From contig JAVEQK010000006.1 in the NCBI GenBank assembly GCA_034007705.1, positions 58,771-122,770 on the forward strand: a stretch of 64,000 bases of DNA, given 5' to 3'. Positions within the stretch are counted from its first letter, which is position 1; every line of letters begins with the position of its first letter. Source of the DNA: UBA10518 sp022837185. Lineage in GTDB: Bacteria > Desulfobacterota > Desulfobulbia > Desulfobulbales > Desulfobulbaceae. A program made the position numbers and the translations under genes. The notes beneath the pieces were generated by a model. The model saw only the letters and a program-made list of their open reading frames with translations, was not told the DNA's origin and ran no database searches. Positions 52,220 to 61,151 of the stretch are shown one piece after another.

Positions 52220-54208
52220 CTACGAATGATCGGCCGAGCGGCGGAATAAGGGCTTGTCCGGCTGGACGGCCGGTGGTCCGGACGGCGGACCTGGCGGGGG
52301 CGAAATGATTTCGGGCGGGGCACCGACGCTGCAGGTCCGGAGATCAACAGCCCCGCCGCCGGCAATGCCGCGGTAATATTCCCACAGGCGGTCATCCACC
52401 ATTTTCTCCCGCGATGTCGCCTTGGGATTGAGGAAGCGGCGGGCGGCCCGGGGCCCTGCATTATAGGCGCAATAAGCCGCGCGGGCGGCGTACTCCGGCC
52501 GGCCGCCGGCGCCGGCCACCTTGATGCCGTTGTCCTTGAAATAGCGCATGAGGATCTCAGTGCCGGCCGTAATGTTGTAGGTGACGTCCCGCTTCAATCG
52601 CTCGATGTCATAGAAGCCCCGCCAGACATGCTGGTTGATCTGCATCATGCCGAGGCTGCCGGACTGGGAGCGGACGCAGACCACCTGCCCGTTGCTGCGG
52701 GTGAACTGCCTCCAGCAGCTTTCGATCAGAGCGGTGGCCGGGACCAGGTGCCGGTATATTTCGGCATAGCGGGGCTCCAGTTCCTCACTTCCGGTCCGGT
52801 CACGGGCCGCCTGTTCGAGCAGCAGGGCGACAAGGGTTCGGTACTCATCCAGTTCGGCATCGGACGGTATCCAGCCGTCCAACCGCCTGCCTGCTTCGGC
52901 GGGGGCAACCCCCGGAATTGCCGCGGCATGGGCGGCAGGGACAAGGAGGTCGAGCAGGCGGGAACCCAGGGTCATGAGCGACGAGTCCGGCTGCGGCGCC
53001 GGCAGAAAATTCAACAGGTTCCGCAAGGCCGGGTCCACCTCCCAGTCAAAGCGCAGCGGGTCTTCCTTGTACTCCGGCTGCAGCATCCGCGCCAGGCGGC
53101 GCAGTCCGTCGGTGGTGATATGCATGCCCAGCTGCGGCGCCGCCGCGTCCAGGGCCAGCAGGGCGTCGCCGGCATTCACGAAGGTCATGTAGCGGAGCAG
53201 CTGCTCCTGCACCAGGGCGTCCTGATCCTCGCTGCTTTCAATGATTTCCCGGAGCTGCCCCCAGGCCTCGACAAAGAGGTTCCGCAGCGGGTCGTCGCCG
53301 GCCACGGGATTTTCCCCGGCCAGAATCGCCAGCAGCCTGTAGCGGCTGGTAATGAGCAGGTCAAACAGTTGATCGCGCAACTGCGGATCACTGAAGTCGG
53401 CCCCGGCGCTTTTGACCACAAAGACCAGAAAGGCGTCAAGTGGCTCGAACAGGTTCTGCACATGCTGGATCTCCTCCAGGCTCAGCGGCTCCTGGGGGGG
53501 CAGGACAGCCGGCGGGGTCGGCTGATCGGCGACGGTGAGCAGCAGAGGCACGACAATGCCGTCATCATCGGCCCGCAGGGTGCCCACCCGGATGGTGCTG
53601 AGAGCCGCCTCCAACTCCTCCATGTCCTCAGGAGATACGGAATTGCGCAGCAGCTCCAGAATTTCCCCCCGGGGCGGGGAGAGGTCAAAGGAAAAGTCCT
53701 CCAGCAGAGGATAGAGAAAACGCCTGGCGAGCTTCCAGACAAAACTGGAGAGCAGCGGCTGATTGCCGTCCTTGTCATAAATGGTCGAATCAATGATGCG
53801 ATAGCGAAGCTGCCATTGATCATCGACATAAAAAAACAGGTTCATCTCGATGGACCCGTTCCAGTGAATGGCCGAGGGCAGCACCTTGAGGGACGGAAAT
53901 CCGGCTCCGGCGGCGATATCGCAGCGGAAACGGGGTTCGCCGTCCCGGATCGACAGCAGGGGATCGGCGATGCGGAAAAAATTGTGGCTGTCCTTTTCGT
54001 AGAGAACGGCCTTCCGGTCCGGTCCCGGGGTCAGGGATTCCTGCAGGGCATTCTGCAGGATGCGCGTGCGCAGCGAAAGAGGCAGTTCCACCGTAGCGGC
54101 GCACAGACCGCCCGGAGCGGTCAGCACCAGGCACAGGACAACCAGCCGGACCCGGGCATGCTGCGGAAAGAGGACGCGCATGACCCTGATGATGACATTC
54201 TGCACCAT
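52220..54208 (-). CDS. Lytic transglycosylase with C-terminal SLT domain
   Basis: A 662-residue exported protein. Signal peptide in the first 35 residues (RLVVLCLVLTAPGGLCAA). The C-terminal 170 residues are a soluble lytic transglycosylase domain: catalytic Glu in ALIESCW, GSLGMMQINQHVWRG, and AYCAYNAGPRAARRFLN. The N-terminal 400 residues are a helical region I cannot assign. The ATG at 54208, or 54181, is the likely start. Convergent with the glucan synthase gene, which may act in the same envelope process, but this is only proximity. Confidence 0.88.
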   Translation of the reverse strand: MVQNVIIRVMRVLFPQHARVRLVVLCLVLTAPGGLCAATVELPLSLRTRILQNALQESLTPGPDRKAVLYEKDSHNFFRIADPLLSIRDGEPRFRCDIAAGAGFPSLKVLPSAIHWNGSIEMNLFFYVDDQWQLRYRIIDSTIYDKDGNQPLLSSFVWKLARRFLYPLLEDFSFDLSPPRGEILELLRNSVSPEDMEELEAALSTIRVGTLRADDDGIVVPLLLTVADQPTPPAVLPPQEPLSLEEIQHVQNLFEPLDAFLVFVVKSAGADFSDPQLRDQLFDLLITSRYRLLAILAGENPVAGDDPLRNLFVEAWGQLREIIESSEDQDALVQEQLLRYMTFVNAGDALLALDAAAPQLGMHITTDGLRRLARMLQPEYKEDPLRFDWEVDPALRNLLNFLPAPQPDSSLMTLGSRLLDLLVPAAHAAAIPGVAPAEAGRRLDGWIPSDAELDEYRTLVALLLEQAARDRTGSEELEPRYAEIYRHLVPATALIESCWRQFTRSNGQVVCVRSQSGSLGMMQINQHVWRGFYDIERLKRDVTYNITAGTEILMRYFKDNGIKVAGAGGRPEYAARAAYCAYNAGPRAARRFLNPKATSREKMVDDRLWEYYRGIAGGGAVDLRTCSVGAPPEIISPPPGPPSGPPAVQPDKPLFRRSADHS

Positions 54209-54460
54209 GATACCATCCGTTGCGGGAATCGATTTATGACGCGGCGCCGGAACAGCGCCACCCCGACAGCCGTGTGATAGCACAGAATCGACGTTTCGTC
54301 CATCGGAGAAATCATGGACCGCCCGTTCCCGCGCCGGCCGGATTGCCGGTGCGCAGACGATGGAATAAACCTGCCTGGAAACATCGAGGTCCGGAAGAAA
54401 CAGCGGGCAGAAAGGAAGAGTCAGAATTTGTCAGTTTTTCCTACTGGTTAAAGTCCATCC

Positions 54461-54488
54461 TTGACAATCCCGACAAACTTGGTACAGT
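54461..54488 (+). promoter_or_regulatory. Promoter of the initiator tRNA gene
   Basis: TTGACA (54461-54466), 16 bases, TACAGT (54483-54488), placing the transcription start just before the tRNA at 54502. Confidence 0.65.
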
Positions 54489-54501
54489 GAAAGGCACATG
54501 A

Positions 54502-54578
<77 letters not shown>

Positions 54579-54587
54579 AAGAGCATC

Positions 54588-54632
54588 AAAGGGTTGCAGC
54601 ATAAAAAGCTGCAACCCTTTTTTCGTTTTTTC
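54588..54632 (+). terminator. Rho-independent terminator of tRNA-fMet
   Basis: A 13-base perfect stem (AAAGGGTTGCAGC at 54588-54600, GCTGCAACCCTTT at 54608-54620) with a 7-base loop, followed by T-rich sequence interrupted by CG. May also act for the convergent PilZ gene. Confidence 0.88.
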
Positions 54633-54656
54633 CGGAAAGATCTTTTTCGAAGGCTG

Positions 54657-55037
54657 TTATTCGGGAATGCCGTATTTTTTGGCGACAAGATCCAGCATCC
54701 GTTTTTCCAGGGCGGAAAGATTGACAAACTGCAGTCCGTATCGCTTCGGCGGGTCACCGCCGTCATTGCCGTGCGGATTTGCCGCCCGGGTGTAGACAAC
54801 ACGCGCCAGAAGCGACCGCAGGACAATGCGTTTTTCTTGCGAGAGAAGGTCGAACATAATCACTTCCTCCGGCAGGTTCTTTTCCTTGCCCGCCAGATGC
54901 AAGCCTGCCCCGTTGCTGTTCAAATCAACAACGTTTGCCATGCTGTAGCTGTTCTCAACTTGAATGGCGGCAAACAGAGCATCTTTCATTCTATAGCGAA
55001 CGAGAGACCGCTTTTCCATTGCTTGGGCTGGGAACAT
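54657..55037 (-). CDS. PilZ-domain protein
   Basis: A 126-residue protein almost entirely one PilZ domain: the c-di-GMP-binding RxxxR is EKRSLVRYR near the N-terminus, followed by VVDLNSNGAGLHL, where the usual Ser of DxSxxG is Asn, and a C-terminal RYGLQFVNLSALEKRML. Cyclic di-GMP binding is plausible, with one key residue changed. It has its own promoter and is convergent with tRNA-fMet. Confidence 0.88.
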   Translation of the reverse strand: MFPAQAMEKRSLVRYRMKDALFAAIQVENSYSMANVVDLNSNGAGLHLAGKEKNLPEEVIMFDLLSQEKRIVLRSLLARVVYTRAANPHGNDGGDPPKRYGLQFVNLSALEKRMLDLVAKKYGIPE

Positions 55038-55101
55038 GGCTCCTTCTCCACAAATTCAGGCAAATTGACGACAGTTGACAATGTGTGTCGAAATCAATTC
55101 G

Positions 55102-55130
55102 ATTATAAGCCAATCGCCTCTCCGACACAA
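55102..55130 (-). promoter_or_regulatory. Promoter of PilZ gene
   Basis: Minus strand TTGTGT (55125-55130), 17 bases, perfect TATAAT (55102-55107), about 65 bases before the ATG. Confidence 0.6.
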
Positions 55131-55279
55131 GAAAACATTATACAATCTGATTATAATTTAAACATACTGTCAAAAAAATAAACGCACCGTTGCACAAAAA
55201 ATAAAAAAACGGACCCTTTCTGCGGCCGGCTGGAAACAATGACCGGCGGAAATGTGGCGCCGGTCCGGCCGCCTTGTGC

Positions 55280-55308
55280 TTGACACGCCGCTCCGGATGG
55301 TGTTCAGT
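55280..55308 (+). promoter_or_regulatory. Promoter candidate of uvsE
   Basis: TTGACA (55280-55285), 17 bases, TTCAGT (55303-55308), about 50 bases before the uvsE ATG. Confidence 0.45.
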
Positions 55309-55357
55309 TCCGGGGCGAGCGAGTCCCGACAACCCAACCCCCCGGAACATATACTGC

Positions 55358-56260
55358 ATGCTGCGCCTTGGCCTCTGCTGCCTCTTCCGAGCCCAGCCCA
55401 TCAAGTTCAGGCAGACAACGGCAAAGGCCCTGCGGGCGATGCCGCGCGACGAACAGCTGCGCCGCCTCTCATCCCTGTGCCTGCACAACGTGGCCGCCGT
55501 GCGGGAGGCCCTGCACTTTCTCGCCGGCCACGGCATCGGCGCCTACCGCATCCCTTCACCCCTTTTTCCCCGCGCCACCCATCCGGAGATCGGCTATACG
55601 ATCGCCGACCTGCCGGAAAGCAGGAGGATCCGCCGAATCTGCACGGAAATCCGGGCATTCAGGAAAAAGAATGATATCCGCCTGAGCCTCCACCCCGACC
55701 AATTCAATGTCCTGTCTTCTCCAAGGGAAGAGGTGGTTGCCAATACCATCCGGGAGTTGGAATACCAGGGCGACCTGGCCGAGCTGCTGGACGCCGAAGT
55801 CATCAATCTGCACGCCGGCGGCAGCTACGGCGACAAGGAACAGGCCCTGCGGCGGCTGGAAAAAAATTTTCACCGCCTGTCCGCGAAGGTCCGCGGCCGA
55901 CTGACCCTGGAAAACGACGACAGCTCCTTCACCCCGTCCGATCTGCTGCCCGTCTGCCGCAGGCTCTCCCTCCCCTTCGTCTACGACGTGCACCACCACC
56001 GCTGCCTGCCCGACGACCTGGGCACGGAGCAAGCCACCGACCTCTGCATGGTCCACTGGCACGCCCTGGGGCGGGAACCCTATTTTCACCTTTCCTCGCC
56101 GAAAAACGGCTGGCAGGGCGGCTCTCCGAAACCGCACGCCGATTATATCGATCCGGCCGACTTCCCTGCCTGCTGGCGGGACGTGCATGCGACCATCGAT
56201 GTCGAAGCCAAGGCCAAGGAACTGGCCGTCTTGCGGCTCAGGGAGGATCTCGGCCTGTGA
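55358..56260 (+). CDS. uvsE: UV damage endonuclease (UvdE/UvsE)
   Basis: A 300-residue TIM-barrel repair nuclease nicking DNA 5' to UV lesions. Family blocks: LGLCCLFRAQPIKFRQTT at the start, RLSLHPDQFNVLSSP with metal His, INLHAGGSYGDK, LTLENDDSSFTPSDLLP with metal Glu, VYDVHHHRC and HADYID. The ATG at 55358 fits the conserved start. PNPOx-like gene follows by 18 bases. Confidence 0.94.
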   Translation: MLRLGLCCLFRAQPIKFRQTTAKALRAMPRDEQLRRLSSLCLHNVAAVREALHFLAGHGIGAYRIPSPLFPRATHPEIGYTIADLPESRRIRRICTEIRAFRKKNDIRLSLHPDQFNVLSSPREEVVANTIRELEYQGDLAELLDAEVINLHAGGSYGDKEQALRRLEKNFHRLSAKVRGRLTLENDDSSFTPSDLLPVCRRLSLPFVYDVHHHRCLPDDLGTEQATDLCMVHWHALGREPYFHLSSPKNGWQGGSPKPHADYIDPADFPACWRDVHATIDVEAKAKELAVLRLREDLGL

Positions 56261-56278
56261 ACATCAAGGGAGGGAGAT

Positions 56279-56731
56279 ATGGACAGGCTCCAGTTGCGGG
56301 ATAAAATCAGGGAACTCCTCACCGGCCGGCGCCTGGCGGTACTGGCCACCAGCGACCGGGGCAGGCCTTATGCCAGCCTTGTCGCCTTTACCGCCGCCGA
56401 CGACCTGCTGACCCTGTATTTCGCCACCAGCCGGGAAACGAACAAGTACGCCAACCTGAGGGCCGACCCCCGGGTGGCCCTGCTCATCGACAGCCGGAGC
56501 AACAGGGCGGAAGACCTGGAACAGGCCGCGGCGGTCACCGTGTTGGGCGCGGCCGGAGAGCTCGAAGGGGAGGAGAAGAAAAGGCACGGCACCCGTTTCC
56601 TGGCCCGGCACCCTTCCCGGCGGGAATTCATCGAAGCGCCGTCCACCGCATTGTTTGCGGTCCGGGTGGAGCAATACAAGTATGTTTCCTCCTTCCAGGA
56701 GGTATTCGTCTATCTGCCGGCAGCGGAGTAA
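56279..56731 (+). CDS. Pyridoxamine 5'-phosphate oxidase-like flavin-binding protein
   Basis: A 150-residue split-barrel protein of the PNPOx-like superfamily: RLAVLATSDRGRPYASLVAF, LYFATSRETNKYANLRADPRVALLID, and HPSRREFIEAPSTALFAVRVEQYKYV. Such proteins bind FMN or heme; specific substrate unknown. AGGGAGGGAG upstream of the ATG. Probably co-transcribed with uvsE. Confidence 0.88.
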   Translation: MDRLQLRDKIRELLTGRRLAVLATSDRGRPYASLVAFTAADDLLTLYFATSRETNKYANLRADPRVALLIDSRSNRAEDLEQAAAVTVLGAAGELEGEEKKRHGTRFLARHPSRREFIEAPSTALFAVRVEQYKYVSSFQEVFVYLPAAE

Positions 56732-56842
56732 CCCCCTCCGGCGCCGCCCCCCGGCAGGCGCAGGGAAATTTGACGTCCCCGCCTCTATCGCCGCGGTGGA
56801 AAAGAACGCAAGCATAACTTCGGCCCGGGAGGGCAATGGACA

Positions 56843-57391
56843 ATGAACCTGATCCGCCCCGCACTGCTCATTCTCTGCCTGCTGCCGCTGGCCGGCTGCG
56901 CCGGCGCAAGGCACCACCCCCCTCTGCCGACCGTGGCGCATGTCGACCTGGAGAAATATGCCGGCCGGTGGTACGAGATAGCCCGCTACCCCCATTGGTT
57001 CGAAAAAGGTTGCGCGGCGGTCACCGCCGACTATGCCCTGCGGGACGACGGGACCCTGGAGGTCGTCAACCGGTGTGTTCTTGCCGACAAGGGGGGAAAA
57101 ATCAAGCAGGCCGTCGGTCGAGCCAAAGTGGTCGACCCCGCAACCAACGCCCGGCTGAAGGTCTCGTTCTTCCGGCCCTTTTACGGCGACTACTGGATAC
57201 TCAAGCTTGACCCCGGCTACCACTATGTTGTGGTCGGCGCACCGTCCAGAAAATATCTCTGGATACTTGCCAGAACTCCGCAACTGGAGCCGGACCTGCT
57301 GCAGCAGCTCATCAGCGAAACCGGCCGGCTGGGATTTGACCCCGGCCGCCTCATCATGACCGATCAGCGCATCAACATCCGCCGGGATTGA
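56843..57391 (+). CDS. blc: Lipocalin Blc-like outer-membrane lipoprotein
   Basis: A 182-residue bacterial lipocalin. Signal peptide with lipobox PLAGC (Cys at residue 17); the GxW motif appears as YAGRWYEIARYPHWFEKG, then VVNRCVLADKGG, FFRPFYGDYWILKLDP and YLWILARTP, characteristic of Blc. Such proteins bind fatty acids or lysophospholipids. About 110 bases after the PNPOx-like gene. Confidence 0.92.
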   Translation: MNLIRPALLILCLLPLAGCAGARHHPPLPTVAHVDLEKYAGRWYEIARYPHWFEKGCAAVTADYALRDDGTLEVVNRCVLADKGGKIKQAVGRAKVVDPATNARLKVSFFRPFYGDYWILKLDPGYHYVVVGAPSRKYLWILARTPQLEPDLLQQLISETGRLGFDPGRLIMTDQRINIRRD

Positions 57392-57498
57392 TGGGAGGAC
57401 CGGAGCGTCCGGCCCCGCCGACCCGGCCGAACGCCTGTTCCGGAACATCAGCGCCACAGCCCCGGACCCGGTCTCCCCCCCAATGACGACGGTGGCAA

Positions 57499-57672
57499 TC
57501 AGATTTGCCTTGCCGTTTCCCTGGCAACATGAGCGGTGAGGCGGATACCGTATTTTCGGACCCATTTCCAGACAGTAACCCTGCTCACCCCGAGTATTTT
57601 CGCCGCCCTGGTCTGATTGCCGTTCGTCGCCTCCAGGGCCTCGACCAGCGTCCCCTTTCGCTTCCCGCGCAA
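57499..57672 (-). CDS. Orphan Fis-type helix-turn-helix fragment (small protein or remnant)
   Basis: On the minus strand a 57-codon reading frame (TTG at 57672, stop 57499-57501) encodes TLVEALEATNGNQTRAAK and ILGVSRVTVWKWVRKYGI: a complete Fis-type HTH as found at the C-terminus of NtrC-like activators. A stop codon at 57697-57699 blocks any upstream extension, so no AAA+ domain is attached. It is either a remnant of a decayed enhancer-binding protein or a standalone mini-regulator; I favour remnant, as no good ribosome site is present. It sits in the 404-base gap between lipocalin and znuA. Confidence 0.65.
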   Translation of the reverse strand: MRGKRKGTLVEALEATNGNQTRAAKILGVSRVTVWKWVRKYGIRLTAHVARETARQI

Positions 57673-57795
57673 GTTTTTTTCCTGCAGGGAAGCGCCTCAC
57701 CCCTGCACCGGAACTGGACGCTGGCGCCAAACTGTGCTACCTTAGGCGGACGAAATAAACATCACTCCGCCCATGCACGATACGCACAGGTCACC

Positions 57796-58713
57796 ATGAA
57801 AACGATTTTCCCCCGCTTTGTCCCCTTACCGCTGTGGCTGTGCCTGCTGGTCCTGGCCCCCCTCCTGTTTCTTCAGCCCGCGCAGGCCAGGGCGGCCGCT
57901 CCCGCCGAGCCCCTGCCCGTCTTTGTCTCCATCCTGCCCCAGGAATATTTTGTTGAGCGCATCGGCGGCGACCGGGTGCGGGTGCAGGCACTTGTCAAGC
58001 CCGGGCAGGACCCGCACACCTTTGCGCCGACCCCGCAGCAGATGGCGCAGCTCGCCGGCGCCCGGATCTATTTCCGCATCGGCGTCCCTTTTGAAAACGC
58101 CATGATACCCAGGCTCAGCCGCTCCATTCCCGACCTGCGGGTCATCGACCTCCAGGAGGGCATGGACTTGCTGGAGGCCGGCGAAGCCCACGACGACCAT
58201 CATAACCATGGGGATGACCTCGACCCTCATACCTGGCTTGATCCCCTGCTGGCCCTGCGCCAGGCGGTCCTGATCCGCGATACCCTGATCAGCCTCGACC
58301 CGGAGGGCGCCAGAGCGTACACCGCCAATTTCGCCCTCCTGGCCGCCGATCTCCAGGAACTCGACCGGACCCTCCGCGAGCTTCTCCAACCCATGGCCGG
58401 ACGCACAATTTATGTCTTTCATCCGGCCTACGGCTATTTCTGCCGGGCCTACGGCCTGAAGCAGAAAGCCATCAACCCCGGCGGCAAACAGCCCGGCGCA
58501 AGGCAGCTCGCCCGCCTCATCGAGGAGGCGGAAGCGGACAAGGTCCGGTTCATTTTTTCCCAGCCCCAGTTTTCGGAAAAAGCGGCCGCCACCATTGCCC
58601 GGTCCATCGGCGCCACGGTGGTGACCCTTGATCCCCTGGCCCGCGACTACCTGGCCAACATGCACTCGATCGCCGCCCAACTGGCGGCCTCCTTGCCTGA
58701 AAACGGACAATAG
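57796..58713 (+). CDS. znuA: Zinc/manganese ABC transporter substrate-binding protein (ZnuA-like)
   Basis: A 305-residue periplasmic protein of cluster A-I. Signal peptide to about AQARA (residue 35), then VFVSILPQEYFVERIGGDRVRVQALVKPGQDPHTF with metal His, an acidic-His loop (HDDHHNHGDD) typical of zinc-specific members, HTWLDP and FHPAYGYF with further ligands. ATG at 57796 chosen because the signal peptide starts there. No permease or ATPase gene follows; instead rubrerythrin-like and others. An inverted repeat GGCGGA / TCCGCC (57745-57771) lies upstream but is not a known Zur box. Confidence 0.92.
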   Translation: MKTIFPRFVPLPLWLCLLVLAPLLFLQPAQARAAAPAEPLPVFVSILPQEYFVERIGGDRVRVQALVKPGQDPHTFAPTPQQMAQLAGARIYFRIGVPFENAMIPRLSRSIPDLRVIDLQEGMDLLEAGEAHDDHHNHGDDLDPHTWLDPLLALRQAVLIRDTLISLDPEGARAYTANFALLAADLQELDRTLRELLQPMAGRTIYVFHPAYGYFCRAYGLKQKAINPGGKQPGARQLARLIEEAEADKVRFIFSQPQFSEKAAATIARSIGATVVTLDPLARDYLANMHSIAAQLAASLPENGQ

Positions 58714-58729
58714 AACAGGAGAACGCATC

Positions 58730-59227
58730 ATGGAGAACCTGGAACGCACCCTGCCGGAACTCTTTGCCGGCCTGTCGCGAACCGCCGAGCGGAGCCGGTT
58801 GTATGCCTTGCGGGCCGTCAAGGACGGCCAGCCCCGGCTGGCAACGCTTTTCCTGGCCCTGGCCGAGTCCAAGGCCAGGCAGGCCCAGCGCTTCCTGGTG
58901 CAGATGCGCGGCGCTGTCGGCCCCACCGCTGAAAACGTCCGCACCGCCTTCGGCACCGAACTCCTCGTCGGCATCGACCGGTACCGTGATCTGCTGGGCG
59001 AGGCGGAGCAGGCCGGCAGCAAGGCGCTGGCCACCGGCTTTTCCCACAGCATCGAGGTTGACCGGCGGACCATGGAACTGCACGAGCGCCTCGATCAGGG
59101 AAGCGAAGACGCCGCCTACTCGGTCTGCGACTTCTGCGGCTATATCGCCACCGGTGAACCCCCGGAGCACTGCCCTGTCTGCACCGCTCCCAGAAACCGC
59201 TTCAAGGCCGTCGATTCCGGACCGTGA
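58730..59227 (+). CDS. Rubrerythrin-like protein with degenerate diiron site
   Basis: A 165-residue protein. The C-terminal rubredoxin-type FeS4 domain is intact (CDFCGYIATGEPPEHCPVC). The N-terminal helical bundle aligns with rubrerythrin but most diiron ligands look replaced: the Glu of AGES is Leu (AGLS), and Glu and His of the second helix motif (ExxH) are Lys and Gln in AESKARQAQR. So the peroxidase activity is doubtful. It is 16 bases after znuA and overlaps the next gene start (GTGA). Confidence 0.82.
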   Translation: MENLERTLPELFAGLSRTAERSRLYALRAVKDGQPRLATLFLALAESKARQAQRFLVQMRGAVGPTAENVRTAFGTELLVGIDRYRDLLGEAEQAGSKALATGFSHSIEVDRRTMELHERLDQGSEDAAYSVCDFCGYIATGEPPEHCPVCTAPRNRFKAVDSGP

Positions 59228-59706
59228 AGATCATCTCCGGCGGACAGACCGGGGCCGACCGGGCCGCCCTTGACGCGGCCATCGAACTCGGAATCCCCCA
59301 CGGCGGCTGGCTGCCCCGGGGCCGGAAAACCGAAGACGGGCCCCTGCCCCCGCGCTATGCCCTGCGGGAGTTGGATTCAGAAAGCTACCGCGACCGCACC
59401 GAAAAAAACATCGTCGACAGCGACGGAACCCTGATCGTCTCCTTCGGACCCCTGACCGGCGGCTCGGCCCTGACCGAAAGCCTGGCGCTGAAGCATGACC
59501 GGCCCTGCCTGATTCTCGACCTGGAGCAGGTTTCCCATCCTTCGGCGGTCACGGCATTGGAAAAATGGATAAAACGGTATAGAATAGAAATCATGAATGT
59601 CGCCGGGCCGAGGGCAAGCGGCGAACCGCGCATCTACGAGGCCGTGCGCCGGCTGCTCCTGACGGTGGACTGGCCGAAACTCTTGCGGAGGAATGATCAG
59701 CCATGA
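59224..59706 (+). CDS. Putative molybdenum carrier protein
   Basis: A 160-residue protein of the MoCP family related to molybdenum cofactor carriers: N-terminal IISGGQTGADRAALDAAIE, then GGWLPRGRKTEDG, TEKNIVDSDGTLIVSFGPLTGGSALT and MNVAGPRASGEPRIYE. The fold resembles lysine decarboxylase-like Rossmann proteins. GTG start inside the rubrerythrin stop; its stop overlaps the M48 gene start (ATGA). Confidence 0.88.
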   Translation: MKIISGGQTGADRAALDAAIELGIPHGGWLPRGRKTEDGPLPPRYALRELDSESYRDRTEKNIVDSDGTLIVSFGPLTGGSALTESLALKHDRPCLILDLEQVSHPSAVTALEKWIKRYRIEIMNVAGPRASGEPRIYEAVRRLLLTVDWPKLLRRNDQP

Positions 59707-61040
59707 AATCACCTTTGCGGAAAACGGAAATACTGACCAGGCGGGAGCTCCTGAAAATGCTCGGCCTGGGTGCCGGTGTCTGCCTGTCGCCTGCAATCTT
59801 CTCGGGCTGCGCCATGGACCCGGTGACCGGCCGGAAGCAATTCATGCTGATGAGCCCGGAGGACGAAATCGCCGTGGACCGGCAGCAGTCGCCGTTCCAG
59901 TTTTCCTCCGATTACGGCGTCGTCCAGGACCGGCAGCTCAATGAGTACATCAACCGGGTCGGCATGGAGCTGGCCCAGCGGTCCCACCGGCCGGACATGC
60001 CTTTTTCCTTCCGGGCGGTCAACGCGTCCTACATCAATGCCTACGCCTTTCCCGGCGGCTCCATCGCCGTCACCCGCGGCATCCTGGCCGAACTGGAAAA
60101 TGAAGCCGAACTGGCGGCCCTGGTCGGCCACGAGATCGGGCATGTCAACGCCCGCCACACCGCCGAACAGGCAACCAAGGGCGCCCTGGCCAATCTCCTC
60201 GTCGCCGGCGCGGCCATTGCAACCAGCACCACGGGCTACGGCGGGTTGATCCAGGATATCGGCGGCATCGGTGCCGGCGCCCTCCTCGCCCACTACAGCA
60301 GGGACAACGAACGCGAAGCCGATGCCCTGGGCATGGAGTACATGACCCGGGTCGGCTACACGCCCCAGGGCATGGTCGGCCTGATGGAGATCCTCCTGGA
60401 GAACGGCCGGCGCAAACCCAATGCCATTGAAACGATGTTCGCCACCCACCCCATGGGCGAGGAGCGGCACCGGACAGCGGTACAGAACGCCCGGGAGCGA
60501 TACGGCAGCATGCTCTCCGGTCCCGACCACCGGCAGCGGTACATGGACCACACCGCCGGGCTGCGCAGGATGAAAGACGCCTTCACCGCCATGCAGAACG
60601 CCCAGACCGCCATGGGGCAGAAGAAATATCCTCAGGCGGAGCAGGAACTGGCCAAGGCGCTGCGCACCGCCCCCAATGATTATGCCGCCCTGCTGATGAT
60701 GTCCAAATGCAAGCTGGCCCAGGAGCAGAACAGGGAGGCCGAACGCTACGCCCAGCGGGCCGCCCAGGTCTATCCGCAGGAGGCGCAGGCCCACGCCATA
60801 GCCGGCATCACCGGCATCATCGGCAAAAAGTACGAACAGGCCTACCAGCGGTTCAACCAGTACGACAGACTGCTGCCCGGCAACCCCAACATTCTTTTTT
60901 TCAAGGGACTGTCCCTGGAAGGCATGCAGAGAATCGAAGACGCGGCCGCCCATTACCGGCAGTTTCTCCAACACGTCCGGCAGGGCTCCCAGGCCCAGTA
61001 TGCCTACCAGCGCCTGAAAAGCTGGGGGTACGCTCAATAG
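59703..61040 (+). CDS. M48 metalloprotease with TPR repeats, Tat-type lipoprotein (BepA-like)
   Basis: A 445-residue protein. N-terminus TRRELLKMLGLGAG with lipobox IFSGC is a Tat signal followed by a lipoprotein Cys. The protease domain has VGHEIGHVNARH (HExxH) and the third ligand Glu in DNEREADALG. The C-terminal 130 residues are TPR repeats (YPQAEQELAKALRTAPNDYAAL and so on). BepA/YfgC proteins act in outer-membrane protein quality control. Last gene of the znuA operon. Confidence 0.92.
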   Translation: MKSPLRKTEILTRRELLKMLGLGAGVCLSPAIFSGCAMDPVTGRKQFMLMSPEDEIAVDRQQSPFQFSSDYGVVQDRQLNEYINRVGMELAQRSHRPDMPFSFRAVNASYINAYAFPGGSIAVTRGILAELENEAELAALVGHEIGHVNARHTAEQATKGALANLLVAGAAIATSTTGYGGLIQDIGGIGAGALLAHYSRDNEREADALGMEYMTRVGYTPQGMVGLMEILLENGRRKPNAIETMFATHPMGEERHRTAVQNARERYGSMLSGPDHRQRYMDHTAGLRRMKDAFTAMQNAQTAMGQKKYPQAEQELAKALRTAPNDYAALLMMSKCKLAQEQNREAERYAQRAAQVYPQEAQAHAIAGITGIIGKKYEQAYQRFNQYDRLLPGNPNILFFKGLSLEGMQRIEDAAAHYRQFLQHVRQGSQAQYAYQRLKSWGYAQ

Positions 61041-61151
61041 CCCTGCCTGCCCGGTCAGAAAACCGAGCGCGCAGGGCGGGCAAGGCGGTCGGCGCCGTCA
61101 CTTTCCTTGTTCATCCCCGAATCATCCTATCAACCCGCCGACATTTCCCTC

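Larger units (their letters stand above)
55038..55357. other. Divergent region between PilZ gene and uvsE
   Basis: About 320 bases. The first two-thirds (to about 55210) is AT-rich and holds the pilZ promoter (55102-55130); the rest is GC-rich with the uvsE promoter (55280-55308). No reading frame is supported. Confidence 0.5.

Noticed and set aside
57745..57771. GGCGGA / TCCGCC inverted repeat before znuA as a Zur operator
   Set aside because: Sequence and AT content do not match known Zur sites; kept only as a note in the znuA entry.
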